55,645 bases of DNA. Source: Oceanobacillus polygoni. GTDB lineage: Bacteria > Bacillota > Bacilli > Bacillales > Amphibacillaceae. This document shows positions 26,114-35,616 of the stretch, one piece after another; positions within the stretch are counted from its first letter, which is position 1; each line of letters begins with the position of its first letter. Position numbers and translations under genes: made by a program. The notes beneath the pieces were generated by a model. It made no database searches, had not been told where the DNA came from, and saw only the letters and a program-made list of their open reading frames with translations. The stretch lies in assembly GCF_008304605.1 (NCBI RefSeq), contig NZ_PIJY01000005.1, positions 1 through 55,645 of the forward strand. Direction: 5' to 3'.

Positions 26114-26710
26114 TCAGTTATCCTCTTGCTTTTTTATCCATTTTTCATAGTCTGCTTGGCTATTAATATTTATAAAAGACTGTTCTTCTTCAATGTCTAC
26201 ATACTTTACATTACATTTGTCCAAAAGCTTTCTTAATGAACGATGCTGATGATCTAATTGATGCTTGATTAGTCCCTTGACTGAATCACGATAAATTGCA
26301 ATCAGTGGCTGGAGCTTCCCCTCAGCGATTGGGATAATAGCGTCAACGTCTCGATCGATATGCTTCATTAGTGTTCTAAAAATAGATGGATTCATAAACG
26401 GAACATCAATCGGAATAACAAGATACCACTCGGCTTCCATTTGTTCCATCGCAGTCAAAATACCTGCTAATGGCCCATGCCCTTGATATTCCCCCCTATC
26501 CTGAATGATCGTCATTTTTGTTTCGATGGGTTGGAAGCGATGTTTTAGTTCTGGACTTGTCACCATAACGATTTTTTCCACTATTTGGGTTAAAGCATCC
26601 AAGGCATGTTGATAGAATGCTTTACCATCCTTCGTTGCAAAGGCTTTTGGCTCACCAAACCTTATTGACTTACCACCAGCTAAAATAATGCCTGCTATTT
26701 TTTCATTCAC
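26114..26710 (-). CDS. mobA: Molybdenum cofactor guanylyltransferase
   Basis: 198 residues from a GTG at 26710, 8 bases after GGGAG; an upstream ATG-like start has no good site. The nucleotidyltransferase signature LAGGKSIRFGEPKAF opens the protein, and PIDVPFMNP is the metal-binding Asp motif. It attaches GMP to Mo-molybdopterin, giving the bis-MGD cofactor required by NarG. Co-transcribed with moaB; the partner mobB is 900 bp away on the other side of fnr. Confidence 0.93.
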   Translation of the reverse strand: MNEKIAGIILAGGKSIRFGEPKAFATKDGKAFYQHALDALTQIVEKIVMVTSPELKHRFQPIETKMTIIQDRGEYQGHGPLAGILTAMEQMEAEWYLVIPIDVPFMNPSIFRTLMKHIDRDVDAIIPIAEGKLQPLIAIYRDSVKGLIKHQLDHQHRSLRKLLDKCNVKYVDIEEEQSFININSQADYEKWIKKQEDN

Positions 26711-26829
26711 CTTGAAAACTCCCTTGCAGTAGAGTTTGTACAAATTTCACAATGTTGTAACCACGCTTCAACATATCTAATGGTAAAATAGATATGATAG
26801 GGTTTGCATTCCATAAGGAGGCTACCGAT

Positions 26830-27552
26830 ATGCGAACAAGCTTATTATTAAATGCACGTCAGAATGAAGATACGATTTCTCCTGAACTAAGAACACTGAT
26901 GGATTCAATTAGTACGCTTAAAGAAATAAACCAAGACACCTTTCTATTCCACGAAGGTGCAGATGCATATGATATTTTCATCATAAAATCTGGACTTGTA
27001 CAAGTTTCTAAATTAACAGCAGATGGAAAAGAAATGATTTTAAGAATTTGTAAAGATAACGATATCATTGGTGAATTAACACTGTTTAGTGATCATCCTA
27101 AATATTTACTTAGCGCAAAAGTATTACAAGCTGGAGAAGTATTTGTTATTAATAAGGATAAATTGGAAAAAGCTTTAATGACGAATAGCCAACTAACCTT
27201 TGAATTTATGAAGTGGACGAGCAACCACATGCGTAAATTCCAGTCTAAAATAAGAGATCTATTATTAAATGGCAAAAAAGGTGCACTATATTCGACACTC
27301 ATTCGTTTATCCAATAGCTACGGAACCAGACAAGATGATGGCATTCTAATTAATCTGACTTTAACCAATCAGGAATTGGCTAAGTTTATTGCCGCCACCA
27401 GAGAAAGTGTCAATCGTATGCTTGTCGAACTTAGAAAGCTCAACGTAATTTCCATTGATAAGTCTGGTAAAATACTCATTAAGGATATCGCGTATTTACG
27501 TGAACAAATTGGATGTGAAAATTGTCTGGTTGATATATGCAATATTAATTAG
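26830..27552 (+). CDS. fnr: Oxygen-responsive regulator Fnr with C-terminal 4Fe-4S ligands
   Basis: 240 residues from ATG at 26830 with AAGGAGG upstream. An N-terminal cyclic-nucleotide-like beta barrel, dimerisation helix and winged helix-turn-helix (about 165-210) are present. The recognition helix TRESVNRML carries the CRP-type R-E-x-V-x-R pattern that reads TGTGA. C229, C232 and C237 at the C-terminus (GCENC....C) plus D143 correspond to C227, C230, C235 and D141, the cluster ligands of B. subtilis Fnr. It activates nar genes without oxygen. TGTGA-N6-TCACA/T sites occur throughout this region. Confidence 0.96.
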   Translation: MRTSLLLNARQNEDTISPELRTLMDSISTLKEINQDTFLFHEGADAYDIFIIKSGLVQVSKLTADGKEMILRICKDNDIIGELTLFSDHPKYLLSAKVLQAGEVFVINKDKLEKALMTNSQLTFEFMKWTSNHMRKFQSKIRDLLLNGKKGALYSTLIRLSNSYGTRQDDGILINLTLTNQELAKFIAATRESVNRMLVELRKLNVISIDKSGKILIKDIAYLREQIGCENCLVDICNIN

Positions 27553-27577
27553 GAGACGATTCGGCAGTCTCCTAATT
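27547..27577. terminator. Bidirectional terminator between fnr and mobB
   Basis: AATTAGGAGAC and GTCTCCTAATT form a perfect 11-bp stem with a 9-base loop. The fnr stop codon lies within the left arm. Confidence 0.8.
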
Positions 27578-27583
27578 TGTCTT

Positions 27584-28078
27584 TTATGAAGCACTTTTCA
27601 AAAAATTACGCATTATCCACATGCATAATGCTTCTATCTCCGTAATATTGAAAACAGGGCAACTAACATCCTTTAGAGCTAATGGTGTTAGTACTGCCTT
27701 CACGTTTTCAATCTGTTCCAACAGTACAACTTCTTCTTTACGTTGAATAAGTACTACTTTCGGAAAAGGTTCTTTTTTAAAGCCCTCGATAACGAGTACT
27801 TCAACACCCATTAATTGATAAATAGCTAGCATTTGTTCTACATCCCAAGATGCAGCTGATAGTTGTAAGATTCCATCCCCCTCAACACCCGAAATGACTG
27901 CACCTGCTTGCTTATGTTTTTCGCTATCTGTATTCTCTAGTCCGATTGGAGCACCACCATGCCCGTGATGTTTAAGAGATGCCACGGTGTGCCCCGATTC
28001 ACTTAACATCGCTATCAATTTGGAAGCAAGTGTCGTTTTTCCACTATTTTTAAAGCCAACAATTTGAATGATTTCCAT
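27584..28078 (-). CDS. mobB: Molybdopterin-guanine dinucleotide biosynthesis protein MobB
   Basis: 164 residues. The P-loop GFKNSGKTTL starts at about residue 8, and LKHHGHGGAPIGLENTDSEKHKQAGA matches the MobB family. The protein binds GTP and supports MobA. Start ATG at 28078 has AAGGAG upstream. It is the last gene of the moaA-moeB-moeA-moaE-moaD-mobB operon, 37 bp after moaD. Confidence 0.93.
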   Translation of the reverse strand: MEIIQIVGFKNSGKTTLASKLIAMLSESGHTVASLKHHGHGGAPIGLENTDSEKHKQAGAVISGVEGDGILQLSAASWDVEQMLAIYQLMGVEVLVIEGFKKEPFPKVVLIQRKEEVVLLEQIENVKAVLTPLALKDVSCPVFNITEIEALCMWIMRNFLKSAS

Positions 28079-28115
28079 TCATGCTTCTCCTTCGTCATTT
28101 ATGCTGTATTCTCTA

Positions 28116-28349
28116 TTACCCACCACTTACTGGTGGAATAAAAGCAACCGTATCACCAGCTTTAACGATTTCATCATCCATTACATATTCTTCATTCAAT
28201 GCTGTCATTACTTGATCTAATTCAATAAGCTGATATGTTTCTTTAAGGTTATTTTTCAAATCACGAATCGTTGTTTGCACCTGATCTATCATTAATTGAT
28301 CGCTTCCTGCCTTTTCTTGTAAATGGGCAAATAATAGAATCTTAATCAT
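28116..28349 (-). CDS. moaD: Molybdopterin synthase small subunit MoaD
   Basis: 77 residues from ATG at 28349, 8 bases after AAAGGA; an ATG three codons upstream overlaps that site. Ubiquitin-like beta-grasp protein ending PPVSGG, whose C-terminal Gly-Gly becomes a thiocarboxylate after activation by MoeB. The start overlaps the end of moaE by 8 bp, consistent with a coupled pair that forms molybdopterin synthase. Confidence 0.93.
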   Translation of the reverse strand: MIKILLFAHLQEKAGSDQLMIDQVQTTIRDLKNNLKETYQLIELDQVMTALNEEYVMDDEIVKAGDTVAFIPPVSGG

Positions 28350-28815
28350 GCTTCTCATCCTTTACATCTGGTTTTCCATTGGGATAAGGAACCTTTTCCA
28401 ATTGGTCACCAATCCAGGTCTCGCCATCTTCCCAATGTTCTTTTTTCCAAATTGGAACGATCTGTTTAATTCTTTCAATTGCATATTCATTCGCTTCATA
28501 AGCAGCTTTGCGATGTGGTGAGGAAACGGCGATAACAACGGCTATATCCGAAATGTCTAGATGCCCAATTCGGTGTGAAATAGCTACTTTTGTATCTGGC
28601 CACTTTTCATTTATTTCATCTCCAATTTTAGCAAGCATTTTTACCGCCATCGGAACGTAAGCTTGATATTTTAAATAAACCGTTCTTCTACCTTTTGTCC
28701 ATTCTCTGACAGCTCCGATAAACGTTGTGATAGCACCCGCTTCTCTTCGCTCTACTTTTTTTATTACAGATTCTACTTGAATAGGTTCTTCCACAATCTC
28801 AAATAATTCATTCAT
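28342..28815 (-). CDS. moaE: Molybdopterin synthase large subunit MoaE
   Basis: 157 residues. Family signatures are AGAITTFIGAVREWTKGR near residue 32, YQAYVPMAVKMLAKI, and HRIGHLDISDIAVVIAVSSPHRKAAYEA, with the KEHWEDGETWIG motif towards the end. It inserts two dithiolene sulfurs into cyclic pyranopterin monophosphate. ATG at 28815 overlaps the moeA stop by 8 bp. Confidence 0.96.
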   Translation of the reverse strand: MNELFEIVEEPIQVESVIKKVERREAGAITTFIGAVREWTKGRRTVYLKYQAYVPMAVKMLAKIGDEINEKWPDTKVAISHRIGHLDISDIAVVIAVSSPHRKAAYEANEYAIERIKQIVPIWKKEHWEDGETWIGDQLEKVPYPNGKPDVKDEKHD

Positions 28816-30121
28816 AGGTGCGCTGTCTCCTTCTTGAATTCACATCAGCAGTCGTAAAATTTTCAAACGTTGTACCTTCTTGATCTTCTAGGAGAATAAC
28901 AGAAACCTCCATGCCCATTTCATACCCTCTTGTGCCTCCAGGCAATACAATAAGAATATTTGCTTCAGCTAAGGAAGTAACGACATTTGATTTATCTAAG
29001 CCAACCGGGGTCGCTACTAATCTTCCAGTTTCATAAGATAAGTGTCCACGAACAAAGCGGTCAAACGGATTCGGCTTTGGAAAGTCTGCGCCAAGGATAG
29101 CAACTTCTTTCTTTAAAAAAGCTGCATTCGCATGTAAAAATGTACGAATAATAGGCCTTGTGTAAAGCTCAAACCCAACATAGCATGCAGAAGGATTTCC
29201 GGATAAACCAAACAATAATTTCCCGTCAATCTCGGCAACTGTTGTCACACTTCCTGGTCTCATACCAATCTTATTAAATAAAACAGAAGCACCTAACTTT
29301 TCGTAAATCGCTGGCAAGAAATCAAAGTCTCCAACAGATACCCCGCCTGTTGTAATAAGGAAATCCACCTTTTCCAAGCTATCCTTCACTTTATGATAGC
29401 AGGTTTCAAATTCATCATTAAATTGGCCGAAATAAATTGGCTCGCCACCTGCTCTGATTACCTGAGCGTATACCATATAAGCATTACTATTTCTGATTTT
29501 TCCAGGCTTTAACGGTTCATCAACATCTAGTAATTCACTGCCTGTAGCAATAATACCGATTTTAGGTTTTACACTAACCGGAACCTTCTTATAGCCAAAT
29601 GTCGCTAGGACGGCAACAATTCCCGGGGTAATATAGGTGCCTTTGAAGACAAGCACTGTTCCTTTTGTTGTATCCTCACCAGCAAAGGATATATTATCTC
29701 CAGGCTGCAATTTTCGCTTTAACTGAAAATAATCCTTTCCATCCTGTACATATTCTTTCACGGACTCGAACATGATTACGGCATCACAATCGTTTGGAAT
29801 TTGGGCACCTGTCATGATTCGAACCGCTTCATTGTCACCAACCGGCTCGTTAAATACACTACCTGCTCCTATTTCACCAATTACTTCAAATGATAGAGCA
29901 TTTTTACTAGAAGCCATTTTCGTGTCCGCTGATTTTAAGGCAAACCCATCATATGGAGACCTGTCAAATGGCGGAACATGATGATCAGCCAGAATCGCTT
30001 CACCTAGAAAACGACCGTAGCTTTCTTCTATCGGTACGTATTCGACCATGCCGCTTTTTGCAAAATTCATTACCTTTGTAATGGCTTCATTTACTTTAAT
30101 TGGTTTCCGTCTTTCTACCAT
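28808..30121 (-). CDS. moeA: Molybdopterin molybdenumtransferase
   Basis: 437 residues. Contains PPFDRSPYDGFALKSAD (domain 3 start), IMTGAQIPNDCDAVIMFE, ATGSELLD and the TTGGVSVGDFDF metal-insertion motif, then GLSGNPSACYVGFELY. MoeA inserts molybdate into adenylylated molybdopterin. ATG at 30121 follows AAGGTGATG. It is third in the operon. Confidence 0.96.
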   Translation of the reverse strand: MVERRKPIKVNEAITKVMNFAKSGMVEYVPIEESYGRFLGEAILADHHVPPFDRSPYDGFALKSADTKMASSKNALSFEVIGEIGAGSVFNEPVGDNEAVRIMTGAQIPNDCDAVIMFESVKEYVQDGKDYFQLKRKLQPGDNISFAGEDTTKGTVLVFKGTYITPGIVAVLATFGYKKVPVSVKPKIGIIATGSELLDVDEPLKPGKIRNSNAYMVYAQVIRAGGEPIYFGQFNDEFETCYHKVKDSLEKVDFLITTGGVSVGDFDFLPAIYEKLGASVLFNKIGMRPGSVTTVAEIDGKLLFGLSGNPSACYVGFELYTRPIIRTFLHANAAFLKKEVAILGADFPKPNPFDRFVRGHLSYETGRLVATPVGLDKSNVVTSLAEANILIVLPGGTRGYEMGMEVSVILLEDQEGTTFENFTTADVNSRRRQRTYE

Positions 30122-30133
30122 GTGTCATCACCT

Positions 30134-31144
30134 TCATCCTGCTAGTTGATTATAAATTGTTTTCGCTTTTTCAATCGAATCAGTACCATGTATTAATGTT
30201 CTGCCATCCTGAAAGAAAACGAGACGATATGATTCGTATTCCAATGACAATAAAAATTGATTATGTCTGACTGGGGCAATTTTTTGCAATCGATGCGCTA
30301 GTTCTTCGAGATTTAATTTTTGAGGTGTTCGTATTTGCACCGTATTTCTTCCACAGAGCACTTCTGATTTTGTACGTGATTCATAGTTTAAATGCGGATA
30401 ACTTGGATTTTCACCGCATGTCGGGCAATCTGATTTTTTAGCACGGTCCACTTTCATCATATGATAATGATTATTCCATAAATCAAATGTCACGAGCTTT
30501 GTTCGGCAGGCTTTGTTGTCACCGACGATTAGTTTTAAGGCTTCTGCCGTTTGATGGGCAACAACCATTTGAACTGCTGGTGAAATAATCCCAACCGAGT
30601 CGCAAGTCGCTCCTGAGACTGGCATTGTATCCATTAAGCAACCGAGACAAGGAGTCTCATCTGGTAAAACCGTAAAACTCATGCCTGTACTTCCAACACA
30701 AGACCCATAAATCCATGGTATTCGCGCTTTATGTGCTAAGTCGTTCAGGATAAATCGTGTTTCAAAATTATCAGTAGCATCTATTATGACATCAACATTT
30801 TTTAATAAGGGAAGAAGTGTCACTGGTGTGGCGTCCATAACATAAGCGTCGATAACAACCGAGGAATTAATTTGCTGCAGACGCTGTTTAGCTGCCATTG
30901 CTTTTGGAATTTGCTCTGTGACCTCTTTTTCGGTATACAATTGCTGCCTTTGTAAATTACTTAATTCGACATAATCTCGATCAATAATCGTCAGCTTTCC
31001 TATTCCAGCACGGACTAGATTTTCCGCATTAGCAGATCCCAATGCGCCACAGCCTAAAATAAGGACATGCTTATTTTGTATCTTTTCTTGCCCAGCTTCA
31101 CCAATCGGTTTAAAAAGCATTTGTCGTGAATATCGATTTCCCAT
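30134..31144 (-). CDS. moeB: MoeB/ThiF-type adenylyltransferase
   Basis: 336 residues from ATG at 31144, 8 bases after AGGAG (GTG at 31147 is alternative). The nucleotide-binding segment is LGCGALGSANAENLVRAGIG (about 30-50), and the DATDNFETRF motif follows. Zinc Cys pairs CLGC and CPTC are present, with no C-terminal rhodanese domain. A further, unassigned C-terminal region is about 90 residues. It activates the C-terminus of MoaD, and could also serve ThiS. Start and context in the moa operon favour MoeB. Confidence 0.88.
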   Translation of the reverse strand: MGNRYSRQMLFKPIGEAGQEKIQNKHVLILGCGALGSANAENLVRAGIGKLTIIDRDYVELSNLQRQQLYTEKEVTEQIPKAMAAKQRLQQINSSVVIDAYVMDATPVTLLPLLKNVDVIIDATDNFETRFILNDLAHKARIPWIYGSCVGSTGMSFTVLPDETPCLGCLMDTMPVSGATCDSVGIISPAVQMVVAHQTAEALKLIVGDNKACRTKLVTFDLWNNHYHMMKVDRAKKSDCPTCGENPSYPHLNYESRTKSEVLCGRNTVQIRTPQKLNLEELAHRLQKIAPVRHNQFLLSLEYESYRLVFFQDGRTLIHGTDSIEKAKTIYNQLAG

Positions 31145-31155
31145 CACTTATTCTC

Positions 31156-32166
31156 CTATCCACCTATATAAGACATCTCGATTTTCTTCTTATGTTTAGC
31201 TGATTCTGCTGTCCGCTCATCTGAATATCGATCGGTCCGGCTACTCCATATGTTCCTGATTTCTCCTTTTATTTCTTCATCTGTTTTCTCAGAGCGTAAA
31301 AGTTCACGGAAATCAAAACCATTCCCTGCAAACAGACAGGTGTACATTTTTCCATCTGCAGCAATCCTTGCTCTTGTGCAACTGGAACAGAATGATTCGG
31401 ATACCGATGTGATAAACCCAACTTCTGTGTTTGTACCACTATATCGATAACGCTTTGCTACCTCACCTACGTATGCAGGATCAACAGCCTCCATTTCGAA
31501 ATGTTTCGAAAGCTCCTTAAAAATTTCCTTTTTCGTTATCACTTTACTGAAGTTCCAGCCATTTGACTGTCCAACATCCATAAATTCAATATATCTTAAC
31601 TGAATTCCTTGTTCCTTAAAATATGCTGCCATTGGGACAATTTCTCCATCATTCATTCCTTTTTTTACGACCATGTTGACTTTTACTTCCAAGCCTACTT
31701 CTTTCGCTTTTTGGATGCCCTTCAACACACGGTCTGGGCTCACACCACTGTCGTTAATTGATTTAAATAATGCCTCATCCAGTGCATCTAAACTTACATT
31801 GACACGTTTTAGACCTGCATCCTTTAGTTTTTGTGCCATGTGAGAAAGCAAGGACCCATTTGTTGTCAGCCCAATATCTTCTAACCCTTCGATGCGCGTC
31901 AGCTTTTCAATTAATACAGGCAAGTCTCTCCTCAGTAAAGGTTCCCCACCAGTTAATCTGATTTTTTTTACGCCTAGTGCTACAAATAGCGTTGCAATAC
32001 GTTCTATTTCTTCAAAGCTTAATAGTTGCTCTCTAGGCATGAACGCAAAGTCTCTGCCAAAGATTTCTTTTGGCATACAATACGTACATCTAAAGTTACA
32101 ACGATCGATGACAGAGATTCGAAGATCCTTCATTGGCCGGCCAAATTTATCTGTTAATACTATCAC
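31156..32166 (-). CDS. moaA: GTP 3',8-cyclase
   Basis: 336 residues from a GTG at 32166; the AAGGAGAG upstream and the known N-termini of MoaA favour this over an ATG nine codons earlier. The radical SAM cluster CNFRCTYC (C-x3-C-x2-C) is followed by LTGGEPLLR. The second cluster at the C-terminus is [18 protein letters not shown], ending in Gly-Gly. Catalyses the first step of Moco synthesis. It is the first gene of a six-gene operon. Confidence 0.95.
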   Translation of the reverse strand: MIVLTDKFGRPMKDLRISVIDRCNFRCTYCMPKEIFGRDFAFMPREQLLSFEEIERIATLFVALGVKKIRLTGGEPLLRRDLPVLIEKLTRIEGLEDIGLTTNGSLLSHMAQKLKDAGLKRVNVSLDALDEALFKSINDSGVSPDRVLKGIQKAKEVGLEVKVNMVVKKGMNDGEIVPMAAYFKEQGIQLRYIEFMDVGQSNGWNFSKVITKKEIFKELSKHFEMEAVDPAYVGEVAKRYRYSGTNTEVGFITSVSESFCSSCTRARIAADGKMYTCLFAGNGFDFRELLRSEKTDEEIKGEIRNIWSSRTDRYSDERTAESAKHKKKIEMSYIGG

Positions 32167-32191
32167 TCGAATCAACTCTCCTTCTAAGACC

Positions 32192-32235
32192 ATTATATCT
32201 ACTATTTATAGTTCAAGTCTGTAACAAATATCACT
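32192..32235 (-). promoter_or_regulatory. moaA promoter with Fnr-like box
   Basis: TGTAA-CAAATA-TCACT (32220-32235) differs from the Fnr consensus at one base. A perfect TATAAT (32192-32197 on the minus strand) gives a start point near 32185, placing the box at about -42.5. The Shine-Dalgarno begins almost at that start, so the leader is very short. Confidence 0.5.
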
Positions 32236-32250
32236 TTCTTTGAAAAGAAC

Positions 32251-33801
32251 TTACTGAGGTTGAAATGTCACTTTCTTCGTTTGCAATTTCACGAATTTAT
32301 CCTCATAAATCCTTCGTTTGTGCGGATTATGATTCCTTGTAAAAAAGTCTATGATACCTGCCAAAGCTTCTTCGACTAACGCTGGCTGATGGACTTTTTC
32401 AATGATTTTAAACCCTTTCTCATAACAGCTTTCTGCTTTTCTTACATCTTTCTCTTCTCTATTTTCATAACAATATGCTAAGCGAATCAGGGTGAGCCCC
32501 TTTTCTTCCTTGCAGTTTGGCAGCGTTTCATAGATTGCTAGTGCTTCCTTATAATAAGAATAAGCATCTTCTATTTTTTCTTGCTGCAAATAATTAAAAG
32601 CAATTGCCTGTAATGTATTTCCATAAGCGAGGGATTTTTTCTGTCCCTCTTGTTCCAGTCGTTCGATAAACTCCTTGAACATAGTGAATGCTTTGTCATA
32701 GTTTTTCTCATCGGAATAAATCTTCCCAAGTGCATACAAATATTGCTGCCTGATCTTTGGAAATGGAGTCGCTAATTCCAAGCCCTTCTCTAAATATTCC
32801 TTCGCATCGTTTAATTTATAGATTTTCATCGAAATCGTGCCTATTTTAGAGTAGACATAAACAATCATAAAATGAGTATCATCATAGAAAAACGTTAGCT
32901 GTGCCAACGCTTGTTTATAATAATTGATAGCACGAGGGAAGTTACCCATATTTTCATCTATTTCTGCAAGCATCAGAACAGCTTTGGCAATGTCTAAATG
33001 ATTTCCCTGAAACAATTCATCCATATGCTTTATTGCCTGTGTAAGGGTTTTTCGAGCTTCTTTTAAATCAATGTAAAATTGGATTTCACCAATCTTTAGT
33101 AATGTTCGTGCTGCTGCTTCTTTATCTTTTTCCTCTTGGTATGCTTTTAACAATTGTTGGTGATATTCCAGCGCTTTCGTGTAATTTTCCACCTTGATAT
33201 ATGCATCGGACAATGTATCGACAGTTTTAGCAATAATGGGGTGTGTAAATGGAACAGCCTTCTGGAAATAGTTTAATGCCTTCTCAAGCTGAGTTAAGCC
33301 ACTTTCCATATTTTCTTCAGCAAGAGCAACTTTGCCTAAACGGCTAAAAATAACACCATATGCATAGGCATCCTGATACTTCTTCGTATCTAAGAGTGCC
33401 AATAATTTGGCTAACTCTATTCGAGCGTTGGATAGTTGTCCATAATCACTCTCTAATGCAGCATAATCAAGGTACGTGTCAATCACCATTTCAATATAAT
33501 CATTATCAATATCCTGAGCTAAACGAATGGCTTGCCGGCTATAATTACCAGCTTTATCGTAGTTTCTTTTTTTTCTGTAATACTTTGCCACGGTGCTTAA
33601 CATAAAAAAACGCTCATTGGTGCTATATTCGCCTTTTGAAGCCAAGAATCCTTCCATTTCCTTAATTTCTTTTACTTCATTCGTTGATTCCTTTATAATT
33701 TGCTCTCTCACTTTCATACAGAGCGAAAGTATTCCATCTGTTTGTTGTCTATTCAAATCTAGATTCGTTATCAAATCCTCCACATCCTTTCTGTTGGGCA
33801 C
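32251..33801 (-). CDS. Tetratricopeptide-repeat protein of the nar operon
   Basis: 516 residues, almost entirely TPR helix pairs: many repeats with the A-L-G-Y-A-Y-P spacing, such as KALEYHQQLLKAYQEE and AINYYKQALAQL. No catalytic or DNA-binding motif and no membrane helix is seen. GTG at 33801 starts three bases after the preceding stop and has no own Shine-Dalgarno, so coupling is inferred. Its role is unknown. As the sixth cistron after narG it may scaffold Nar assembly or a regulator, but this is a guess. Confidence 0.7.
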   Translation of the reverse strand: MPNRKDVEDLITNLDLNRQQTDGILSLCMKVREQIIKESTNEVKEIKEMEGFLASKGEYSTNERFFMLSTVAKYYRKKRNYDKAGNYSRQAIRLAQDIDNDYIEMVIDTYLDYAALESDYGQLSNARIELAKLLALLDTKKYQDAYAYGVIFSRLGKVALAEENMESGLTQLEKALNYFQKAVPFTHPIIAKTVDTLSDAYIKVENYTKALEYHQQLLKAYQEEKDKEAAARTLLKIGEIQFYIDLKEARKTLTQAIKHMDELFQGNHLDIAKAVLMLAEIDENMGNFPRAINYYKQALAQLTFFYDDTHFMIVYVYSKIGTISMKIYKLNDAKEYLEKGLELATPFPKIRQQYLYALGKIYSDEKNYDKAFTMFKEFIERLEQEGQKKSLAYGNTLQAIAFNYLQQEKIEDAYSYYKEALAIYETLPNCKEEKGLTLIRLAYCYENREEKDVRKAESCYEKGFKIIEKVHQPALVEEALAGIIDFFTRNHNPHKRRIYEDKFVKLQTKKVTFQPQ

Positions 33802-33804
33802 GAA

Positions 33805-34281
33805 CTATAAAAGTAAATGTAATCCAATCAAGAAAAACAATGCTATTCCCAATCGCAAATGTGTTCTTCTCAATTTTCCTGTTGGTTTTATCAATCTCCA
33901 CCACCCTGTTATCACCATGAGGATTAAATTAAGGAGGGCAAGCAAGCCTACTACCATCTTGCTGTTTTGAAAGGAGAATCCATACCAATAAAAAATCGAT
34001 ATAGCATGCAATAAAATAAAAACCAGCGCTAAGGTACCTGTCCAGCGATGGAAGGGCATTACTTTTTTCGATATGTTCACGAATTTAATTTTCGTTTTTC
34101 GATCAGGAGTGTTGCGAATTGTAGAAAATACAGCGTTCCTTGTCCAATTAAACAAAAATAATAAAAAGCCAATAAATCCAAATAAAATAGGGATACTTAA
34201 AATTGGAAAAGAAAAGTGATTCACAACTTGCCAAATTGAAAGCAATAATAGGATGATATTGAAATAAAACCATTTACTCAT
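33805..34281 (-). CDS. Heme-b membrane protein with two H-x13-H motifs
   Basis: 158 residues from ATG at 34281, with GAGGAGAG upstream. About four helices. Two helices each carry H-x13-H: HRWTGTLALVFILLH (about 89-103) and HLRLGIALFFLIGLH near the C-terminus. This spacing ligates two b hemes in ferric-reductase-like and MsrQ/YedZ-type domains. The protein lies directly after narI. It could pass electrons to or from the quinone pool, or to an unidentified molybdoenzyme. It is too short and lacks flavin or NAD domains to be a full ferric reductase. Confidence 0.7.
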   Translation of the reverse strand: MSKWFYFNIILLLLSIWQVVNHFSFPILSIPILFGFIGFLLFLFNWTRNAVFSTIRNTPDRKTKIKFVNISKKVMPFHRWTGTLALVFILLHAISIFYWYGFSFQNSKMVVGLLALLNLILMVITGWWRLIKPTGKLRRTHLRLGIALFFLIGLHLLL

Positions 34282-34341
34282 AATGACTCTCCTCATATAG
34301 AAGAAGAGAGCCAATGGTTAAAAGCTGCTCTCTTCTGTTGG

Positions 34342-35016
34342 TTACCTTGCAACCCTACGTTTATAGATCACATAGCTCCTGCTAAGGTATCTAATTGGGA
34401 AACTAAACGCATGGACCAATCTTGTGAATGGCCAAACGATATATAAAGAGAATGTGCAATAAATATGGATTTTAAACCAAATTGGAACGCTTGCCATTAA
34501 CTCTGGTTGGACATTAAAAATAAATAATCCTCGAAGCCATGGTGCGATTGTTGTCCGGTAATCGAAACCCTGTGCATCCACATTGAAAGAAGTCGCAAGT
34601 AATCCTGAACCAATGGCAAGGATGATAAAAACTAAGGATATCCAGTCACTTGTAGACGTTGTAGCCAAAATCCGTTTAACACTTATTCTGCGGTAGGTTA
34701 ATAAGATAATCCCAATAAATGCAGCAATCCCTGCCGGCAGTCCAAAAGCAATTGCTACGATGTGATACGTATGCTCGGTTACTCCGAGTGCATTATAAAG
34801 TTCAACAGGAATAATCAAGCCCAATACATGACCACCAAATACAAATAGAATTCCCCAATGGAATAACAGTGAACCGATTCTTAATTGTTTTTTCTCAAGA
34901 AATTCACTGGATTTAGTTGTCCAGCCAAATTGGTCTTTTTGATAACGATAAATAAGACCGCCAATAAATATAGTTAACACGATATAAGGGAAGATCCCCC
35001 ACAGTAATAAATCCAT
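34342..35016 (-). CDS. narI: Nitrate reductase gamma subunit
   Basis: 224 residues with five helices. Heme-ligating histidines are in LLFHWGILFVFGGHVLG (about 52-63) and KIHIYCTFSLYIVWPFTRLVH near the C-terminus. It oxidises menaquinol and passes electrons through two b hemes to NarH. ATG at 35016 has AGGAGG. Normal length and standard place after narJ. Confidence 0.95.
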   Translation of the reverse strand: MDLLLWGIFPYIVLTIFIGGLIYRYQKDQFGWTTKSSEFLEKKQLRIGSLLFHWGILFVFGGHVLGLIIPVELYNALGVTEHTYHIVAIAFGLPAGIAAFIGIILLTYRRISVKRILATTSTSDWISLVFIILAIGSGLLATSFNVDAQGFDYRTTIAPWLRGLFIFNVQPELMASVPIWFKIHIYCTFSLYIVWPFTRLVHAFSFPIRYLSRSYVIYKRRVAR

Positions 35017-35028
35017 TTTAGCTCCCTC

Positions 35029-35565
35029 CTAGGCTTCATCTAGAGCCGCAGCTGTTACTCCGTTTTCTTCCATGCAGAGAAAAAGTGCTTCAAATAATAA
35101 ACGGTAATAGCTATTGTTTTCGACTAATTTTCCGTGGATTTCGCCGATTGCCTGATGATGCATCGCGAGTAATTCATTACTTACTTCAACTGGAACATTG
35201 GCAGCGAACTCTAAAATAACTGGAAGGTAGTCTGGTAATTCTTTGTCTGTTACTTCAAAGCCATGTGCTTCATAATACTTTTTTAATTTCAGTAATTCCA
35301 AGCCGCGTTCGCGCTGTTCTCCTAGTTTTAAATAGGTTACATAGAGATTGGTTAATTTTCCAAAGTCAAAATGCTCGATATAGTGCATGATCCAATCGTC
35401 TAGTGACATTTCTTTTGATTGTTGAATAAACTGCTTGATATTTCCTTTGATTTGACTGTTTGACTGTCCTTCTACTTCCATTTCTATTTCTGGTAAGATG
35501 TCTATCATTTCTTCCGTTGGATAGTTAAGGAGAAAGGATATTAACTGATAGATACGTTGATTCAT
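35029..35565 (-). CDS. narJ: Nitrate reductase assembly chaperone NarJ
   Basis: 178 residues, the normal size. The N-terminus MNQRIYQLISFLLNYPTEEM and the segments YVTYLKLGEQRERG, KYYEAHGF and LPDYLPVILEFAA are characteristic of the NarJ/DmsD-like chaperones. It binds the NarG precursor before cofactor insertion and membrane docking. The preceding 51-bp array separates it from narH; a good AGGAGG site lies just before the ATG. Confidence 0.92.
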   Translation of the reverse strand: MNQRIYQLISFLLNYPTEEMIDILPEIEMEVEGQSNSQIKGNIKQFIQQSKEMSLDDWIMHYIEHFDFGKLTNLYVTYLKLGEQRERGLELLKLKKYYEAHGFEVTDKELPDYLPVILEFAANVPVEVSNELLAMHHQAIGEIHGKLVENNSYYRLLFEALFLCMEENGVTAAALDEA

Positions 35566-35616
35566 TATCAGAGCCTCCTATAATCAATTTATAAAATATT
35601 GGTCAATTACTTTTAT

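Noticed and set aside
26736..26751. Fnr box before the fnr gene
   Set aside because: TTGTA-N6-TCACA has three mismatches in one half; too weak to claim autoregulation.
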